Assembly: GCF_900111805.1 (NCBI RefSeq)
Contig: NZ_FOJN01000007.1
Coordinates: 147,259 to 211,258, forward strand
Reading direction: 5' to 3'
Length of the DNA: 64,000 bases
Source: Rhodococcoides kroppenstedtii
Lineage (GTDB): Bacteria > Actinomycetota > Actinomycetes > Mycobacteriales > Mycobacteriaceae
Made by a program: the position numbers and the translations under genes. Positions 1 through 7,763 of this stretch are shown one piece after another; the first letter of the stretch is position 1, and each line of letters opens with the position of its first letter. The notes below the pieces were generated by a model that was not told where the DNA came from, did no database searches, and saw nothing but the letters and a program-made list of their open reading frames with translations.

Positions 1-1058
1 GGCGGCCGTTCCTGGTCACCGACGCCGGGCTGGTCGAGACGGGATGGGTGGACGAGATCGCGCGGGATCTACGGTCGGCGGGGCTCGATCCCGTCGTGTG
101 GTCCGAGCCGACGCCGAATCCCAAGGACCACGAGATCGAGGCGGGCGTCGACGTCTACCGCGACCGCGGCTGCGACGTCCTCGTCGCGGTCGGGGGCGGC
201 AGCGTGATGGACGCGGCCAAGGGCGTGGCGATCCTTGCGGCGAACGACGGGCGCATTCTCGACTACGAGGGTGTGGACCGGGTGGCCGCGCCCATTCCCC
301 CGCTCGTCATGGTGCCCACCACCGCCGGAACCGGTGCGGACGTCTCCCAGTTCTGCATCGTCACCGACACCGGCCGCGGCACCAAGATCACGATCCTCGG
401 TCGCTCGCTGGTGCCCGACATCACGGTGATCGACCCGCGGTTGCTCACCACGATGCCGGAATGGCTCAGTGCTGCAACCGGTCTCGACGCGCTCACGCAC
501 GGGATCGAAGCGTTCGTCTCATTGGCGCACAACCCTCTCACCGACGACCACGCTCTTCGGGCGGTCACGTTGGTGATCGGCACGCTCGCGCGCACCATCG
601 ACGATCCCACCTCGCTGCCCATGCGCACCGTCATGGCCCAGGCCAGCCTGGAGGGCGGATTGGCCTTCACCAACGCGATTCTCGGTGCGGCTCATGCCAT
701 GTCCCACCAGGTCGGCGGTCTGTTGGACCTGCCGCACGGTGTCATCAACGGGATCCTGTTGCCGCACGTGATCCGGTTCAACGCCGACGCGGACGGGTCG
801 CCCTACGTTCCGGTGGCGCGGCAACTCGGTCTCGACGAGGCGAGGGGGAGTGCGCGCGAGGCGGCGCTGGCGGTCGCCGATCGGGTGGAGACGTTGGCCC
901 GGCAGGTCGGTGTGCCGCGGTCGCTCGGAACCATCGGCGTCCGCGAGGAAGACGTCGACCGTCTCGCCGGCTTCGCGCTGCGGGACGCGTGCATGGCGAC
1001 CAATCCGCGTCCGGTCACCCACGCCGACGTCGCGGCGTTGTTCCGGCAGGCGTTGTGA
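1..1058 (+). CDS. Iron-containing alcohol dehydrogenase, 5' end outside window
   Basis: The reading frame is open from the first base of the window, so the N-terminus is missing and about 350 residues remain. It is a group III (Fe-ADH) dehydrogenase that should oxidise an alcohol to an aldehyde with a nicotinamide cofactor. Seen directly: the nucleotide-binding GGGSVMDAAKG motif, the PTTAGTGADVS motif, and the metal-ligand segments GLDALTHGIEAF (Asp, His), AHAMSHQ (His) and DLPHGVINGILLPH (His). The gene ends 34 bp before a sensor kinase gene. In mycobacteria, Fe-ADHs of this superfamily (Mno/Mdo) sit beside MnoSR and depend on mycofactocin. The mycofactocin genes 5 kb downstream make a mycofactocin-dependent alcohol or diol dehydrogenase a reasonable inference, but the substrate cannot be read from the sequence. 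Confidence 0.9.
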   Translation, partial: RPFLVTDAGLVETGWVDEIARDLRSAGLDPVVWSEPTPNPKDHEIEAGVDVYRDRGCDVLVAVGGGSVMDAAKGVAILAANDGRILDYEGVDRVAAPIPPLVMVPTTAGTGADVSQFCIVTDTGRGTKITILGRSLVPDITVIDPRLLTTMPEWLSAATGLDALTHGIEAFVSLAHNPLTDDHALRAVTLVIGTLARTIDDPTSLPMRTVMAQASLEGGLAFTNAILGAAHAMSHQVGGLLDLPHGVINGILLPHVIRFNADADGSPYVPVARQLGLDEARGSAREAALAVADRVETLARQVGVPRSLGTIGVREEDVDRLAGFALRDACMATNPRPVTHADVAALFRQAL

Positions 1059-1092
1059 GACCGGCGCTGCGTTCGGTGAGGCCTGCGGCGCT

Positions 1093-2391
1093 GTGACCGG
1101 TCCCGAGCCCGTCACCGATCTGTCCCTGCTCACCGGGCTCAGATCGTCGAAAAGCACGTACTACCCGCAGTATCGGGGCGCCGCGGAACGGCTCGAACGC
1201 GTCGTGCACGCCCTCGATCTCGTCTCCCGTGCGCTGACCCGCACCGTGGAGGGCCCGGAGACGCTGATCTGCGCGGTCGCCGAAGCAGCACGGGCGCATC
1301 TGAACGCTCGCTGGGTGGTGGTCGCGCTGACCGACGCGTCGTTGCCGGGCACCGGGCCTCGTCGACTGGTCCTCGGACCGGACGCGAGCCCGTTCCTGGT
1401 GGGCGAGGTGGAGGGCCCGCCGTTGCCCGACGACGTGCTTGCGTGCCTCGAGGACGTCCGCAGCGCCCGCTTCGCCGCGGAGCAGGTGATCGAACCGCAT
1501 TACGCGTTCGTGCCGATCGAGTCCGTCGACGGCGCCGTCGGTGCGCTCGCCGCGTGGACCGATCCGCGGCGCACGTTGGACGCGACCGACGGCGCCGTGC
1601 TCAGCATCCTGGCGTCGCAAACGGCAGTGGCATTGCAGAACTCGGCCACCTTCCAGGACGCGCGACGGACCGCGGCCGATCTCGCCGTGCGCAACGCCGA
1701 ACTCGAGGCCACGCAGCGTCGCCTCGGGGCGGCCCATCGGCATCAGGTGCTCGACGAGGAGCGGCATCGCATCGCGCGCGAGCTGCACGACAGCGTGACC
1801 CAGGCGGTGCTCTCGGCAGGGATGCAGATCGAGGTGTGTCGCAACGACATTCCCGATTCGGAACGACGCGAGCGGCTCGATCTGGCGAAGGACCTGACCC
1901 GCCGTGCGGTCGAGCAGTTGCGCTCCGCCATCTACTCGCTGGGTCATGCCGGCGACGCGGAGCGATCGTCGTTGCCCGACATGCTCGATCAGCTCAGCGT
2001 CGTGCACATGCCGGACGAGTTGCAGGTCGTCGTCGACATCGACGGGACACCGGAGGAACTGCCGGGCGACGTCGAGCACGCGATCCTGCGGATCGCCGGC
2101 GAGGCCCTGTTCAATGCGGCGGTGCATTCCGACGCGTCGCACGCCGCCCTGGACCTGCGGTACCGGCGTGGCACGGTGACGCTCGTCGTGTCCGACGACG
2201 GCGACGGCGACCCCGCCACCGTGCGCACCGCCATGCGTCTCGCCGAGTCGGGCGACTTCGGCGGCGCCCACCGCGGACTGGTCAACATGGCCACGCGCGC
2301 AGGGGAACTCGGTGGTCACCTCGACGTCGGGCGCTCACGGCTCGGCGGTATCGAGGTCGCCGCCACCATCCCGACGGGAGGACAGCGATGA
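1093..2391 (+). CDS. GAF-domain sensor histidine kinase (MnoS/MadS-like)
   Basis: This 432-residue soluble histidine kinase has an N-terminal GAF-like sensor region (about residues 35-185), a short coiled coil (about 188-220), and a HisKA_3 dimerisation domain. The H-box is ERHRIARELHDS, with the phospho-acceptor His near 232. A C-terminal HATPase follows (N-box GEALFNAAVHSD, G-box DDGDGD). No membrane segment is visible, so it probably senses a cytoplasmic ligand. The frame is open far upstream; the GTG at 1093 is chosen because it lies just after the dehydrogenase stop and conserved-looking sequence (GPEPVTDLSLL) begins there. Its stop precedes the response regulator start by 13 bp, so the two form a cognate pair. 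By context with the alcohol dehydrogenase and mycofactocin genes it probably controls alcohol oxidation, as MnoSR does in mycobacteria. Confidence 0.88.
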   Translation: MTGPEPVTDLSLLTGLRSSKSTYYPQYRGAAERLERVVHALDLVSRALTRTVEGPETLICAVAEAARAHLNARWVVVALTDASLPGTGPRRLVLGPDASPFLVGEVEGPPLPDDVLACLEDVRSARFAAEQVIEPHYAFVPIESVDGAVGALAAWTDPRRTLDATDGAVLSILASQTAVALQNSATFQDARRTAADLAVRNAELEATQRRLGAAHRHQVLDEERHRIARELHDSVTQAVLSAGMQIEVCRNDIPDSERRERLDLAKDLTRRAVEQLRSAIYSLGHAGDAERSSLPDMLDQLSVVHMPDELQVVVDIDGTPEELPGDVEHAILRIAGEALFNAAVHSDASHAALDLRYRRGTVTLVVSDDGDGDPATVRTAMRLAESGDFGGAHRGLVNMATRAGELGGHLDVGRSRLGGIEVAATIPTGGQR

Positions 2392-2404
2392 CGGGAGCAC
2401 GGCG

Positions 2405-3037
2405 ATGACGGGCATCATGCTGGTCGACGACCACGCCATTCTGCGGCAGGGCCTGCGGTCGGTGCTCGAGCGGGAACCCGACCTGCAGGTCGTCGGGGAG
2501 GCCGCCTCGGCTCGGGAGGCGTTGGCCCTGGCGGACCGGTTGGTGCCCGAGGTGGCGTTGCTCGACCTCAAGCTGTCCGCCGGCTCGGACCACGAGGGTC
2601 TCGCCGTCTGCCGCGCACTGTCGGCGCGCCACCCGACGATGGGCCTGCTGGTGCTGACGACGTTCCTGGACGAACGCCTGGTGGTCGACGCCGTGCACGC
2701 CGGCGCGCGCGGATACGTGGTCAAGGACGTCGACACCACCGAGCTCGTGCGGGCCATCCGCGCGGTGGCGCGCGGCGAATCCGCGTTCGACGCGCGGAGC
2801 GCCTCGGCCGTGGTGCGATCGCTCAACGGCACGGGGGTGCGCGAGGATTCGCTGTCCGAGCGGGAACTCGAGGTGTTGAGGTTGCTGGCGACCGGACTGT
2901 CCAACAGCGCCATCGGGTCGGAGCTGTTCATCTCCGCCACCACCGTGAAGTTCCACGTCAGCAACATCATGCGCAAGCTGGGTGCGACCCGGCGCGCGGA
3001 GGCCGTGCACCTCGCCGGGAAGGGCGGCTTGATCTAG
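2405..3037 (+). CDS. NarL-family response regulator (MnoR/MadR-like)
   Basis: This 210-residue two-domain regulator is the partner of the upstream kinase. The receiver domain shows the acidic pair in LVDDH (residues 8-9), the phosphoacceptor Asp54 in ALLDLK, and the conserved Lys in YVVKD (about 105). The C-terminal LuxR/GerE helix-turn-helix is clear (SERELEVLRLLATG, then TTVKFHVSNIMRKLGA). The ATG at 2405 is preferred because GGGAG lies about 8 bases upstream. A second ATG at 2388 overlaps the kinase stop but is out of frame; the short sequence GATGACGGG occurs at both places. It probably activates the neighbouring dehydrogenase and perhaps mft genes, an inference from context. Confidence 0.9.
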   Translation: MTGIMLVDDHAILRQGLRSVLEREPDLQVVGEAASAREALALADRLVPEVALLDLKLSAGSDHEGLAVCRALSARHPTMGLLVLTTFLDERLVVDAVHAGARGYVVKDVDTTELVRAIRAVARGESAFDARSASAVVRSLNGTGVREDSLSERELEVLRLLATGLSNSAIGSELFISATTVKFHVSNIMRKLGATRRAEAVHLAGKGGLI

Positions 3038-3085
3038 CCGTCCCGGTTTCCGGTCGTTGTCGTGGTGGATGTCGGTGGGGGTCTC

Positions 3086-3091
3086 TATAAT
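3086..3091 (+). promoter_or_regulatory. -10 element of the DUF222/HNH gene
   Basis: A perfect TATAAT sits 7 bases before the ATG at 3099. At that distance transcription should begin at or next to the ATG, giving a leaderless mRNA, which is common in Mycobacteriales. No convincing -35 hexamer is present at the usual spacing. Confidence 0.6.
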
Positions 3092-3098
3092 CGAACAC

Positions 3099-4961
3099 AT
3101 GAGCGATCGGGGGGTCGTCGCGGTGAGCGCGGCGCAGGTGGGCGGTGTGCCGTGGCCCGAGCGCGATCACATTGCGCTGGGCCTGCCTCCGTCGTTCGAC
3201 CTGCCCGTGGGTGGGCATCTCGACGCCCTGGCCGACCTCGCTGCGGGGGCGGGGTACCTCGAGTGGCGCCGCTACCAGCACGCCGCCGCCCTGCACACCG
3301 AACTCGTCGTGCCCGAGGAGGACCGCGACGAGCGGGCGGTCGATGCGTACGCCCAGTGCGCCGCCCGCATCGCCACCGCCCTGTCGGTGTCGCAGTACGT
3401 CGCCGAACGACTCCTCGACAACGCCGTCGCCCTCCGCGACCGGCTCCCGCGGGTGTTCGAGTGCCTGCGCGACGGGGTGGTCTCCCCGACTTTCATCCGC
3501 ACCATCGTCTCGCGCACCGAACTCATTCACGGTCGCCCGTACCAGGAGCAGGTGGACGCCGACATCGCCGCCGCACTGCGGAAGCCGGGGTCGTGGTCGA
3601 CAGCGCGGGTGCGGGACCTGTGCGACCAGATGGTCTACCGCCGTGATCCCGACGCCGTCCGCGAACGCCGCGAGGAAGCACTGAAAGGGCGGTGCTTCTT
3701 CACCGAGGTCGGTCTCGACGGCATGGCGACCGTGGGGGCGACGATGTCCGCCGAACGCGCCGCCATCGTCGCCCGCGTCGTCGAACGACTCGCCGCGCAG
3801 GTGTGCAAGCACGACAGTCGCAGCACGGGTGCGCGGGCATCGGATGCGTTGTTCGCGTTGGTCAAGCACGCCCCGTTCGGGTGCGACTGCGCCCGCCCCG
3901 AGTGCGCCTTCCAGGTCGTCGATGCGGACGAGGTGGCGGCGACCGCGGCGCGGATCGTGATCCACGTGGTCACCGACACCACCACCCTCACCGGCCCCGT
4001 CCCCGCGACCACCACCGCGGCCGCGAACTCCGCCGCTGCGGACCGGGCCGTCACCGACGGGGTCGCCGTCGATGAGGTCGCGCCCGAGGAGACTCCGATC
4101 GGAAAGGTCGTGGCCGAGGAGACTACGGCTTATACCGTTGCGGCCGATGCCGTTGCGGCGGAGGCGGTCTTGGCCCAGGACGTTGCTGCGGAAGCGGTCG
4201 CAACCGACGAGTCTGCGGTCGACGAGGACGCTGCGGTCGACGAGGCTGCGGCGGAGCCCGAGCCCGACCTGATCGACGGCGTCGGGTACGTCGCCGGACT
4301 CGGCATCATCTCCGGAGCCCACGTCCGCGACCTCGCCCACGACCCCGACACCCTGGTTCGCCCGTTGGGCGACGGCACCGACACTCCACTCCCGGCGACC
4401 CAGCCGGCCGACCCCTACCGGCCGTCCGCGGCACTGGACACCTACATCCGCGCCCGCGACCGGTACTGCACCTGGCCCGGCTGCAGCAAGCCCGCCTGGG
4501 ACGGCGACCTCGACCACATCACCGAATACGACCACGCCCATCCCGAGCGGGGTGGGCGCACCAGCGCGACCGGACTCGGCGCGAAATGCCGGTTCCACCA
4601 CCTGCTGAAGACGTTCGGTGACTTCGTCGACGACCAGTACGACGACCCCGACCACCCCGGCCGGATCATCCGCACGGTCACCATCCCCGAAGGACGCACC
4701 GTCCTCGGCCCGGCGTACACCGGGTTCGACACCCACCCCGGCCTCGACATGATCGTCTTCGGCGACCCACCCGCCACCGGCAGCATCACGTCACCCACAC
4801 CGCGCACCCCGGCACCGGACGGCACCGAACCCACCCGACCCGCCCCACGCACCGAGCAGAAACACGCCCGACGACGACAGGAACGCAACCGAAACCGACT
4901 CCGCAACAACCTGAACGGGATCCGACCACCCGAACCCGACGACGCACCACCCCCGTACTGA
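3099..4961 (+). CDS. DUF222 / HNH endonuclease family protein
   Basis: This 620-residue protein belongs to the DUF222 plus HNH family that is highly repeated in rhodococci and mycobacteria; its cellular role is unknown. The N-terminal DUF222 region spans about residues 30-290. A low-complexity insert rich in Ala, Val, Glu and Asp follows (about 300-390; repeated VAAEAV- and AVDE-like units). The C-terminal HNH nuclease domain has zinc-knuckle and catalytic residues: CTWPGC, DGDLDHI, CRFHHLLK (about 447-505). The tail is Pro/Arg-rich. ATG 3099 fits the TATAAT 7 bases upstream. It interrupts what would otherwise be a run of alcohol/mycofactocin genes and shows no functional link to them. Nuclease activity is inferred from the family fold. 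Confidence 0.85.
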   Translation: MSDRGVVAVSAAQVGGVPWPERDHIALGLPPSFDLPVGGHLDALADLAAGAGYLEWRRYQHAAALHTELVVPEEDRDERAVDAYAQCAARIATALSVSQYVAERLLDNAVALRDRLPRVFECLRDGVVSPTFIRTIVSRTELIHGRPYQEQVDADIAAALRKPGSWSTARVRDLCDQMVYRRDPDAVRERREEALKGRCFFTEVGLDGMATVGATMSAERAAIVARVVERLAAQVCKHDSRSTGARASDALFALVKHAPFGCDCARPECAFQVVDADEVAATAARIVIHVVTDTTTLTGPVPATTTAAANSAAADRAVTDGVAVDEVAPEETPIGKVVAEETTAYTVAADAVAAEAVLAQDVAAEAVATDESAVDEDAAVDEAAAEPEPDLIDGVGYVAGLGIISGAHVRDLAHDPDTLVRPLGDGTDTPLPATQPADPYRPSAALDTYIRARDRYCTWPGCSKPAWDGDLDHITEYDHAHPERGGRTSATGLGAKCRFHHLLKTFGDFVDDQYDDPDHPGRIIRTVTIPEGRTVLGPAYTGFDTHPGLDMIVFGDPPATGSITSPTPRTPAPDGTEPTRPAPRTEQKHARRRQERNRNRLRNNLNGIRPPEPDDAPPPY

Positions 4962-4980
4962 CCGGGGTGGCGCCGCGTGG

Positions 4981-5820
4981 TCATCCAGGCGACGCAGCGT
5001 CCAGTACCGCCCACCCGCCATGGTGGGAGAACACCTCGTACGGCCGTCCGGAGCGGGCGGCGAGCGCGGTGACGGCGTCCGCGTCGAAGACTCGAACGTG
5101 ACCGTGGCATGCCTGTGCCTCGTCCTCGTACGGCACCGCGATCACGACGCGGCGTCGGGCGACGCGCAGCGCTTCGGCGACGATGCGGTCGCCGAGGTCG
5201 GCGTCGACGTGCTCGAGCAGGTGCAGCGCGGTCACGGTGTCGACGGCGTCGTCGGGCACGGGGACGTCCGCTGCATCGCAGACGAGCGTCTCGACGTCGA
5301 TGCCGAGGGGTGCTCGCATCGCGTCGAGCAGCCGCATCGTGCCGGCGTGGAGGTCGGTGGCGATCACCGGGACACCGCGGGCGGCGAGTCGCAGCGGAAA
5401 GAAGCCGAAGCAGGACCCCAGGTCCAGAACCGTTCCCTCGACGAGTGATTCGGCCACCTCGTGCACGGGCGCGAAGTCGGCCGTCCCGTCGAGGAGGTCG
5501 CGCAGGGACTGTCGGTAGTAGGTTGCCCAGGCGTCGATCGGATCGTCCACGGTCGAGCGCACCAGGCCGACCATGACGGCCTCGAACTCGTCTTGCCCGG
5601 CGCCGACCTCCGCGACCCGCGCGGTCACCTCCGCCACGAGCGACTCACGCAATCGGTCGGCAGGCAAGGTATGGGTGACCACCAGCCGGCCACCCACCCG
5701 TCGTACCGTCACCGACACCGCACCAGGCACCCCCGACTCCCGCATCACCGTGACCGTGCCGTGGGACCACACTCCCGGCGTGCCGGGGGCGAGGGAGTCG
5801 AACGGGGCGAGGGTCGGCAT
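4981..5820 (-). CDS. mftM: SAM-dependent methyltransferase, probable mycofactocin oligosaccharide methyltransferase MftM
   Basis: This 279-residue protein has a class I methyltransferase core in its C-terminal half: motif I VLDLGSCFGFFP (SAM binding), an acidic residue in ATDLHAG, and a post-motif region TALHLLEHVDADLG. The N-terminal half (about 1-130) has no motif I recognise. MftM methylates a glucose of the oligoglucoside chain that MftF adds to premycofactocin. The assignment rests on the fold plus the divergent position 214 bp from mftA; the sequence alone would support only a class I methyltransferase. The start is taken at the ATG whose complement lies at 5818-5820, because a TACGCT -10-like element is 6 bases upstream on the minus strand, suggesting a leaderless transcript. 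An in-frame upstream extension exists but looks non-coding. The gene is convergent with the DUF222 gene (19 bp gap). Confidence 0.7.
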   Translation of the reverse strand: MPTLAPFDSLAPGTPGVWSHGTVTVMRESGVPGAVSVTVRRVGGRLVVTHTLPADRLRESLVAEVTARVAEVGAGQDEFEAVMVGLVRSTVDDPIDAWATYYRQSLRDLLDGTADFAPVHEVAESLVEGTVLDLGSCFGFFPLRLAARGVPVIATDLHAGTMRLLDAMRAPLGIDVETLVCDAADVPVPDDAVDTVTALHLLEHVDADLGDRIVAEALRVARRRVVIAVPYEDEAQACHGHVRVFDADAVTALAARSGRPYEVFSHHGGWAVLDAASPG

Positions 5821-6034
5821 GCGCCGAGCGTAGGTCGCTGACGAGGCCGGCCGGGCCGGATGCGCGCGAACCCTCGGGTGCGCCGGTGAGCCACCTACCC
5901 GATCGGGCGGTTCTGCACTGCCGCACCGGGTTCGCTTCACCGCGGACCGCCGCGAGGCGGGCCGCGACGGGCCTAGCGTCGTCGACCACGGGACGCACTC
6001 GACCGTCCCCTCCGTCCGTCCGAGAGGAAGTCCC
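5821..6034. promoter_or_regulatory. Divergent mftM/mftA intergenic region with candidate promoter and palindrome
   Basis: This 214-bp gap separates divergent mftM and mftA and must hold both promoters. Visible elements are a TAGCGT -10-like hexamer for mftA at 5974-5979, a perfect palindrome CCCGATCGGG at 5898-5907 that could be an operator, and the mftA ribosome binding site AGAGGAAG at 6023-6030. The TetR-type repressor gene mftR, usual next to mftA in mycobacteria, is not in the window, so the regulator that binds here is unknown. Confidence 0.45.
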
Positions 6035-6145
6035 ATGACCGAGAAGAACACCGTCGCCACCACCGAGGACGACACCGCCCGTCCGTTGGTCCAGGAGTCG
6101 CTGGTCGAGGACGTGTCCATCGACGGCATGTGCGGCGTGTACTGA
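6035..6145 (+). CDS. mftA: Mycofactocin precursor peptide MftA
   Basis: This 36-residue peptide is too short for ordinary gene finding but unmistakable: it ends in the family signature IDGMCGVY. The last two residues, Val and Tyr, are the part that becomes the cofactor. MftC decarboxylates the terminal Tyr and crosslinks it to Val, MftE cleaves the rest away, MftD oxidatively deaminates the VY product, and MftF glycosylates it. The N-terminal leader (MTEKNTVATTEDD...) is acidic and serves recognition by MftB. A good ribosome binding site, GAGAGGAAG, is 5 bases before the ATG. The TGA overlaps the mftB ATG by one base (TGATG), indicating translational coupling. Confidence 0.97.
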   Translation: MTEKNTVATTEDDTARPLVQESLVEDVSIDGMCGVY

Positions 6146-6486
6146 TGACCGCCGCAGCGTCCCCGACGGCCCCCGCAGGGAGTCTGCTGACAGGTCGGTG
6201 GCAACTTGCCCCTCAGGTGGCCGTGCGCCCGGAGCCGTTCGGGGCGCTGCTGTACCACTTCGGCACCCGGCGGCTGTCCTTCCTCAAGACCCGCGGCGTG
6301 CTGGCGGTCGTGCGGTCACTGCCCGAGCACCCCGATGTGAGGTCGGCACTGTCCGCGGCGGCGGTGCCGGACGACGCCGTTCCGCAGTATCTACACGCTC
6401 TGACCGCGCTCGCCGAGTCGTCGATGATCGTTCCGGCGCAGCAGGACTCGGTGCTTCAGGTCTCACCCAAGGAGGACCTCGCATGA
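6145..6486 (+). CDS. mftB: Mycofactocin RiPP chaperone MftB
   Basis: This 113-residue protein is the RiPP recognition element that binds the MftA leader and presents it to the radical SAM enzyme MftC. It is a small basic/hydrophobic protein containing WQLAPQVAVRPEPFGALLYHFGTR, with the PEPFGALLYHF and LSFLKTRG stretches typical of MftB. Identification rests on this pattern, on size, and on its place between mftA and mftC. The start ATG overlaps the mftA stop and its own TGA overlaps the mftC ATG (ATGA), so mftA, mftB and mftC are translationally coupled. Confidence 0.95.
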   Translation: MTAAASPTAPAGSLLTGRWQLAPQVAVRPEPFGALLYHFGTRRLSFLKTRGVLAVVRSLPEHPDVRSALSAAAVPDDAVPQYLHALTALAESSMIVPAQQDSVLQVSPKEDLA

Positions 6487-7763
6487 CAGCCCCGACAGCC
6501 CCGCAACCCGTGGGCCGACTGATCGACCGGTTCGAACTGGGACTCGATGCCCCCATCTGCCTGACGTGGGAGCTGACCTACGCCTGCAACCTCTCGTGCG
6601 TGCACTGCCTGTCGTCCTCCGGCCGGCGCGATCCGCGTGAACTGTCGACGGAGCAGTGCAAGGCCGTCATCGACGAGTTGCAGCGCATGCAGGTCTTCTA
6701 CGTCAACATCGGCGGCGGCGAACCCACCGTCCGCTCCGACTTCTGGGAACTCGTCGACTACGCCACCGACCACCAGGTGGGCGTGAAGTTCTCCACCAAC
6801 GGCGTGCGGATCGACGAGACCGTCGCCGCGCGCCTTGCCGCGTCCGACTACGTCGACGTCCAGATCTCGCTCGACGGCGCCACCGCCGAGGTCAACGACG
6901 CGGTCCGCGGGCCGGGCTCGTTCGACATGGCGGTCCGGGCACTGCGCAATCTGAAGGACGCGGGCTTCCGGGACGCGAAGATCTCCGTCGTCGTCACCCG
7001 CCACAACGTCGCCCAGCTCGACGACTTCAAGGCCCTCGCCGACACGTACGACGCCACCCTGCGGATCACTCGCCTGCGCCCGTCGGGCCGCGGCGCCGAC
7101 GTCTGGGACGACCTGCATCCCACCGCGGCGCAGCAACGCGAACTCTACGACTGGCTGGTCGCCAACGGGGAGGGCGTGCTCACCGGGGACTCGTTCTTCC
7201 ACCTGTCCGCGTTCGGCGGCGCCCTGCCGGGCCTGAACCTGTGCGGCGCAGGCAGAGTGGTGTGCCTGATCGACCCGATCGGCGACGTCTACGCCTGCCC
7301 GTTCGCCATCCACGAGCAGTTCCTCGCCGGCAACGTCCTGCGCGACGCCACCGACACCCTCGGCGGCTTCCAGGCCGTCTGGCAGAACTCGGCGCTGTTC
7401 CGGGACCTGCGATCCCCGCAGACCGGTGGCGCGTGCAGCTCCTGCGCCCACTTCGACGCGTGCCGCGGCGGGTGCATGGCGGCGAAGTTCTTCACCGGGC
7501 TCCCGCTGGACGGCCCGGATCCCGAATGCGTGCAGGGCTACGGCGAATCCGCGCTCGCCGCCGATCGCGGCGAGATACCGAAGTCGTCCGTCGACCATTC
7601 CCGCAGCGGGAAGCGATCGACCCCCCGAGCCTCCGTCCCGCTGACGCTGTTGACGCGTCGGGACGGCGCCCCCGCCCTCGGGAAGGCCGGAGGCCGGCCG
7701 CCGACAACACTGTGCGACGAGAACCCCCTCGCGGGGCTGTCGCGAGAGGAGCGTTCCCGATGA
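6483..7763 (+). CDS. mftC: Mycofactocin radical SAM maturase MftC
   Basis: This 426-residue radical SAM/SPASM enzyme oxidatively decarboxylates the C-terminal Tyr of MftA and then forms the Val-Tyr crosslink. The radical SAM cluster motif is CNLSCVHC (Cys35, Cys39, Cys42), followed by GGGEPT. C-terminal SPASM cysteines that hold auxiliary iron-sulfur clusters are seen in LCGAGRVVC, DVYACPF and the CSSCAHFDACRGGC segment. After the SPASM region a tail of about 55 residues, rich in Ser, Arg and Pro, extends past the usual end of the family. It looks non-conserved and may be a coding extension into what was spacer. The stop overlaps the mftD start (ATGA at 7760-7763). Confidence 0.97.
   Translation: MTAPTAPQPVGRLIDRFELGLDAPICLTWELTYACNLSCVHCLSSSGRRDPRELSTEQCKAVIDELQRMQVFYVNIGGGEPTVRSDFWELVDYATDHQVGVKFSTNGVRIDETVAARLAASDYVDVQISLDGATAEVNDAVRGPGSFDMAVRALRNLKDAGFRDAKISVVVTRHNVAQLDDFKALADTYDATLRITRLRPSGRGADVWDDLHPTAAQQRELYDWLVANGEGVLTGDSFFHLSAFGGALPGLNLCGAGRVVCLIDPIGDVYACPFAIHEQFLAGNVLRDATDTLGGFQAVWQNSALFRDLRSPQTGGACSSCAHFDACRGGCMAAKFFTGLPLDGPDPECVQGYGESALAADRGEIPKSSVDHSRSGKRSTPRASVPLTLLTRRDGAPALGKAGGRPPTTLCDENPLAGLSREERSR

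Noticed and set aside
44..1096. Overlapping plus-strand frame starting with ATG at 44
   Set aside because: Arg-rich, no domain; the frame at 1-1058 carries all Fe-ADH motifs.
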